A stretch of 8,920 nucleotides of DNA, taken from the NCBI GenBank assembly GCA_002493835.1, contig DLAA01000165.1, positions 1 to 8,920 of the forward strand, given 5' to 3'. The stretch's first letter is position 1, and each line of letters begins with the position of its first letter. The notes under the pieces were generated by a model. The model ran no database searches. It was not told the DNA's origin and saw only the letters and a program-made list of their open reading frames with translations. The translations under genes and the position numbers were made by a program. The stretch comes from Lachnospiraceae bacterium UBA7060. Its GTDB lineage: Bacteria > Bacillota > Clostridia > Lachnospirales > Lachnospiraceae. Below are positions 6,605-8,920 of the stretch, one piece after another.

Positions 6605-6633
6605 ATTATATAATGGGTATAAGAGAAAAACAA
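6605..6633 (-). promoter_or_regulatory. Promoter of the YgjP-like gene, predicted to give a leaderless mRNA
   Basis: On the minus strand TTGTTT (6633-6628) and a perfect TATAAT (6610-6605) are separated by 17 bases. A start 7 bases beyond the -10 falls at about 6598, next to ATG 6597. Confidence 0.75.
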
Positions 6634-6655
6634 GCGGCTATGTGCATTGAAAAAC

Positions 6656-6684
6656 TTTACACTTTTTTATAAAACGGATATAAT
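6656..6684 (+). promoter_or_regulatory. Strong promoter of the small gene/gpmI operon
   Basis: TTTACA (6656-6661) and a perfect TATAAT (6679-6684) are separated by 17 bases, a 5/6 plus 6/6 match. The start would be near 6691. The two divergent -35 boxes are only 22 bases apart (6634-6655), so the two promoters could influence each other. An ATG at 6697 would be only a few bases into the transcript, which favours the later start at 6733. Confidence 0.85.
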
Positions 6685-6732
6685 AAGGCTGTAGCAATGG
6701 GGATAGATGGTGGAGAGAAAGCAGGTGATTAT

Positions 6733-6924
6733 ATGCCGAACGGCGCGGAAATTATAAAAGAGGCTTTAAATGATTTTCAAAAAGTGCAGAAGCGCATGTT
6801 ACTGGCGAAAGAGGAAAATGCGGTGAGAACATATGCCGATTTGAAAGATGATTATGTTTCCTTAAAAGCACTGCTTACAAGCCTGGGTGTAAATCTCACA
6901 GAGGTCGATAAAATAAAAGAATAA
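6733..6924 (+). CDS. Small conserved-looking protein upstream of gpmI (copy A)
   Basis: I do not recognise a named family. The product is 63 residues, charged and predicted helical, with no signal peptide, membrane segment or cysteine. It begins MPNGAEIIKEALNDFQ and ends with the motif SLGVNLTEVDKIKE (50-63). The start at 6733 is preferred because AGGTGA (6723-6728) sits 4 bases before it. An in-frame ATG at 6697 is almost at the predicted transcription start and lacks a site. It is the first gene after a near-consensus promoter, with 47 bases to gpmI and no terminator between, so the two are probably co-transcribed. The key observation is that the small gene after gpmI encodes a relative: aligning residues 34-63 with residues 36-65 of the frame-corrected copy B gives 15 of 30 identities, plus a shared MLL. 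That relation supports a real protein. Function is unknown. Confidence 0.72.
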   Translation: MPNGAEIIKEALNDFQKVQKRMLLAKEENAVRTYADLKDDYVSLKALLTSLGVNLTEVDKIKE

Positions 6925-6971
6925 AAAGAGTACTAGAAAGCAAGAAAGGAAATAGAAAAGGAGAAACAGTC

Positions 6972-8516
6972 ATGGGAAGAAAGAAACCTGCAGTATTGAT
7001 GATTTTGGACGGCTACGGCCTCAATGAAAAGACGGAGGGCAATGCGGTGGCACTGGCGAAGACGCCGGTGATGGACAAGCTGATGGCAGAGTGTCCCTTC
7101 GTGAAGGGAAATGCCAGCGGTATGGCAGTGGGCCTGCCCGACGGACAGATGGGCAATTCTGAGGTGGGACACTTGAATATGGGCGCGGGGCGTATCGTAT
7201 ATCAGGAACTTACCCGGATTACGAAAGAGATTCAGGATGGCACCTTTTTTGAAAATCCGGCCCTCCTGGATGCGGTGAATAACTGCAAGAAAAACGATTC
7301 CGCTCTGCATATGTTCGGTCTGTTGTCGGACGGCGGCGTGCACAGCCACAATACGCATCTTTATGGCCTGTTGGAGCTTGCTAAGAGGAATGGCCTGTCT
7401 AAAGTGTATGTGCACGCATTTTTAGACGGCAGAGATACGCCTCCTGCCAGCGGCAAGGGTTATGTGGAAGATCTGGAAGCGGAGATGAAGAAGATTGGCG
7501 TCGGTGAGGTGGCAACCGTGACGGGCCGTTATTATGCGATGGACCGTGATAATAACTATGACAGAGTGGAGAAGGCTTATCTGGCTCTCACTAAGGGCGA
7601 GGGGCTTGAGGCACAGAGCGGGCCGGCAGGAATTCAGGCTTCTTACGACCGGGATGAGACAGATGAGTTTGTAAAGCCCACTGTAGTGAAGAAAAACGGT
7701 GCGCCCGTGGCGACTATAAAGGACGGCGATTCTGTAGTGTTCTTTAATTTCCGTCCGGACAGGGCAAGGGAGATCACCAGAAGCTTCTGCGACGATGATT
7801 TTAAGGGCTTTGACAGAGGGAAGAGACTAGATCTGACCTATGTGTGTTTCTCTGACTATGATCCCACGATTCCCAATAAAGAAGTGGCGTTCCATAAAAT
7901 TTCTGTCACCAACACTTTCGGTGAGTGGCTTGCGGCGAACGGTATGAAACAGGCGAGAATTGCGGAGACAGAGAAGTATGCTCATGTGACGTTTTTCTTC
8001 AACGGCGGCGTGGAGGAACCCAATGAGGGAGAAACCCGTATTCTGGTCAATTCCCCCAAGGATGTGGCAACTTACGACTTGAAGCCTCAGATGAGCGCCT
8101 ACGAAGTATGTGACAAGCTGGTGGAAGCGATCAAGTCGGGCACCTACGACGTGATTATTATCAACTTTGCAAACCCTGACATGGTGGGCCACACTGGCGT
8201 ACAGGAAGCGGCTATCAAGGCTGTGGAAGCTGTGGATGAATGTGTAGGCAAGGCTGTAGATGCGATCAAAGAAGTGGACGGTGTCATGTTCATCTGCGCA
8301 GATCACGGCAATGCGGAGCAGTTGATCGATGAGGAGACGGGCGCACCTTTTACTGCGCATACCACTAATCCGGTACCATTCATTTTAGTCAACGCGGATC
8401 CCTCCTACAAGCTTCGCGAGGGCGGGTGCCTTGCGGATATCGTACCTACAATTATTGAGCTGATGGGGATGGAACAGCCTGCAGAGATGACAGGGAAGTC
8501 CTTGCTGGTGAAATAA
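6972..8516 (+). CDS. gpmI: 2,3-bisphosphoglycerate-independent phosphoglycerate mutase
   Basis: It interconverts 3-phosphoglycerate and 2-phosphoglycerate in glycolysis and gluconeogenesis, through a phosphoserine intermediate and two Mn2+ ions, in the cytoplasm. The 514-residue length is standard. The metal-binding and catalytic residues are all visible: Asp13 in ILDGYG, the nucleophile Ser63 in GNSEVGH (61-67), His124 in GGVHSH, the DGRD block (152-155), Arg186 and Arg192 in GRYYAMDRD (185-193), the FRPDRAR loop (260-266), Lys335 in ETEKYAHVTFFFNGG, Asp403 and His407 in NPDMVGHTG, Asp444-His445 in ADHGN, and His463 in TAHTTNPVPF. The order is alkaline-phosphatase-fold segment, inserted phosphotransferase domain (roughly 80-310), then the rest of the phosphatase fold. 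AAAGGAG (6957-6963) lies 8 bases before the ATG. It is the middle gene of a probable three-gene operon between two related small genes. No other glycolytic gene is in the window. Nothing is truncated or missing. Confidence 0.97.
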   Translation: MGRKKPAVLMILDGYGLNEKTEGNAVALAKTPVMDKLMAECPFVKGNASGMAVGLPDGQMGNSEVGHLNMGAGRIVYQELTRITKEIQDGTFFENPALLDAVNNCKKNDSALHMFGLLSDGGVHSHNTHLYGLLELAKRNGLSKVYVHAFLDGRDTPPASGKGYVEDLEAEMKKIGVGEVATVTGRYYAMDRDNNYDRVEKAYLALTKGEGLEAQSGPAGIQASYDRDETDEFVKPTVVKKNGAPVATIKDGDSVVFFNFRPDRAREITRSFCDDDFKGFDRGKRLDLTYVCFSDYDPTIPNKEVAFHKISVTNTFGEWLAANGMKQARIAETEKYAHVTFFFNGGVEEPNEGETRILVNSPKDVATYDLKPQMSAYEVCDKLVEAIKSGTYDVIIINFANPDMVGHTGVQEAAIKAVEAVDECVGKAVDAIKEVDGVMFICADHGNAEQLIDEETGAPFTAHTTNPVPFILVNADPSYKLREGGCLADIVPTIIELMGMEQPAEMTGKSLLVK

Positions 8517-8531
8517 AAAGGTGGTGAGGAT

Positions 8532-8728
8532 ATGGAGGCCTTTGAAATGAGTAAAGAAGACCTGATGAAAATATCTGTCGAAGAGTTTTCGCGACTGCAG
8601 GACTGGATGCTTTTGTCACCGGAAGATTCGGAAGCCTATAAAGGAATGAAAAAAGGTATGATGAGTTAAAAGTCATATTGGCAAGTCTGAACGTCAATGT
8701 GACAGGGATTGATAAAATAAAGGCTTGA
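8532..8728 (+). pseudogene. Small gene related to the one before gpmI, interrupted by a -1 frame change (copy B)
   Basis: The open frame from ATG 8532 runs 45 residues to TAA 8667-8669, ending GMKKGMMS. If the frame moves by -1 at the A6 run (8649-8654), translation continues RYDELKVILASLNVNVTGID (8654-8713) and on to TGA at 8726-8728, giving 65 residues. This corrected product matches the small protein upstream of gpmI: the tails SLNVNVTGIDKIKA and SLGVNLTEVDKIKE align without gaps, with 13 identities in the 24 residues after the shift. ATG 8547 is an attractive alternative start: GGAGG (8534-8538) lies 8 bases before it, and it gives a 60-residue product closer in length to copy A. The gene starts 15 bases after gpmI and is followed by the operon terminator. 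It may be a recently broken gene, a sequencing error in a homopolymer, or a recoded gene. I do not know its function. Confidence 0.6.
8649..8657 (+). other. A6-GG frame-change site in copy B
   Basis: The zero frame reads ATG AAA AAA GGT and then meets TAA four codons later. One extra A, or a -1 slip of Lys-tRNA within the A6 run, gives AAA AAA AGG TAT and enters the frame that matches copy A. The run resembles, but does not exactly fit, the A AAA AAG slippery heptamer, because the zero frame is offset by one. Confidence 0.55.
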
Positions 8729-8777
8729 CTCTATTGATGGGCCAAAAGACCATTTAACAGCTGTTTTGATCACAGGG

Positions 8778-8808
8778 CCGCACTCTGAAATATGGGTGCG
8801 GTATTTTT
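8778..8808 (+). terminator. Rho-independent terminator of the gpmI operon
   Basis: CCGCACTC (8778-8785) pairs with GGGTGCGG (8794-8801), with one T-G wobble and an 8-base loop. TATTTTT follows at 8802-8808. It lies about 50 bases after the copy B stop. Confidence 0.87.
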
Positions 8809-8830
8809 GCGCGCATAAGCAGAGTCAGAA

Positions 8831-8881
8831 AGCGTCAGAAGCAGGCTGCATGCTTGCATGCAAGCCGGATTATGACGTTTT
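8831..8881. repeat. Large palindromic hairpin beyond the operon terminator
   Basis: An inner stem GGCT-GCATGC (8844-8853) pairs with GCATGC-A-AGCC (8856-8866), with one bulged A. An outer stem AGCGTCA (8831-8837) pairs with TGACGTT (8873-8879) across a symmetric 6x6 internal loop. GCTTGCATGCAAGC (8852-8865) is itself a perfect 14-base palindrome. TTTT follows at 8878-8881. It could be a second terminator or a mobile repetitive element. Confidence 0.5.
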
Positions 8882-8920
8882 ATGACGAGCAACGCGAATG
8901 AGAAATGCGGAGCATTTCGA
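8871..8920. repeat. REP-like candidate: direct repeat plus GAAATGC/GCATTTC dyad
   Basis: TATGACG occurs twice (8871-8877 and 8881-8887). The window ends in a perfect 7-base dyad, GAAATGC (8902-8908) and GCATTTC (8912-8918), around GGA. No gene starts here. From memory, unverified, sequences of this type (TATGACGAGCAACGCGAATG followed by the dyad) recur between genes in Lachnospiraceae genomes, so I list it as a dispersed repeat candidate that may continue past the window edge. Confidence 0.4.

Noticed and set aside
6598..6633. TTG start at 6633 for the YgjP-like gene
   Set aside because: The TTG is the -35 hexamer of the promoter, no ribosome site precedes it, and the family N-terminus begins at ATG 6597.
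6697..6732. ATG at 6697 as the start of the small gene before gpmI
   Set aside because: It lies within a few bases of the predicted transcription start with no ribosome site, while ATG 6733 has AGGTGA at good spacing and aligns with the start of copy B.
1..8920. CRISPR array, tRNA, rRNA, transposase or toxin-antitoxin pair
   Set aside because: No regularly spaced repeats, cloverleaf, rRNA-like sequence, DDE-type enzyme or convincing toxin/antitoxin pair was seen on either strand.

Overview
The window looks like chromosomal DNA from an anaerobic, low-to-mid-GC Gram-positive bacterium of the class Clostridia, most likely a Lachnospiraceae-type gut organism. This rests on strong AGGAGG-type ribosome sites, a BlaI/M56 pair, a MecA adaptor, a cofactor-independent (GpmI) phosphoglycerate mutase and A/T-rich promoters between moderately GC-rich genes. 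The taxonomic call is inference from gene types and style, not from a marker gene. No rRNA, tRNA, CRISPR array, insertion sequence or phage gene was seen.

Layout. 1-450 is A/T-rich and holds no convincing intact gene, only a possible decayed ORF (249-401) and a small hairpin. A TTGACA/TATGGT promoter at 453-481 leads into a two-gene operon: a BlaI/MecI-type repressor (601-1029) and, overlapping it by 4 bases, an M56 (BlaR1-like) membrane metalloprotease (1026-3266). The protease carries a large extracellular domain that is not a penicillin-binding domain. A strong terminator (3278-3312) closes the operon and abuts an extended -10 promoter for mecA (3381-4040). A 171-base structured spacer with two hairpins then precedes a DEAD-box RNA helicase with a basic Gly/Arg-rich tail (4212-5960). 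A YgjP/DUF45-type metallopeptidase lies convergently on the minus strand (6001-6597).

From 6605 to 6684 two near-consensus promoters point away from each other. The minus-strand one sits so close to the metallopeptidase ATG that its mRNA should be leaderless. The plus-strand one drives a small unknown protein (6733-6924), gpmI (6972-8516) and a second small gene (8532-8728), ending at a terminator (8778-8808). The last 110 bases hold a dense set of palindromes and short direct repeats with no gene.

How the parts work together. The BlaI/M56 pair should be a signal-responsive repressor/protease switch with an unknown ligand. MecA and the helicase are housekeeping proteolysis and RNA functions. 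GpmI is central glycolysis. The most unexpected result is that the small genes on either side of gpmI encode related proteins, with 15 of 30 C-terminal residues identical. The downstream copy is split by a one-base frame change at an A6 run, with the family-matching C-terminus still preserved in the -1 frame. That is either a very recent lesion, a homopolymer sequencing error, or recoding.
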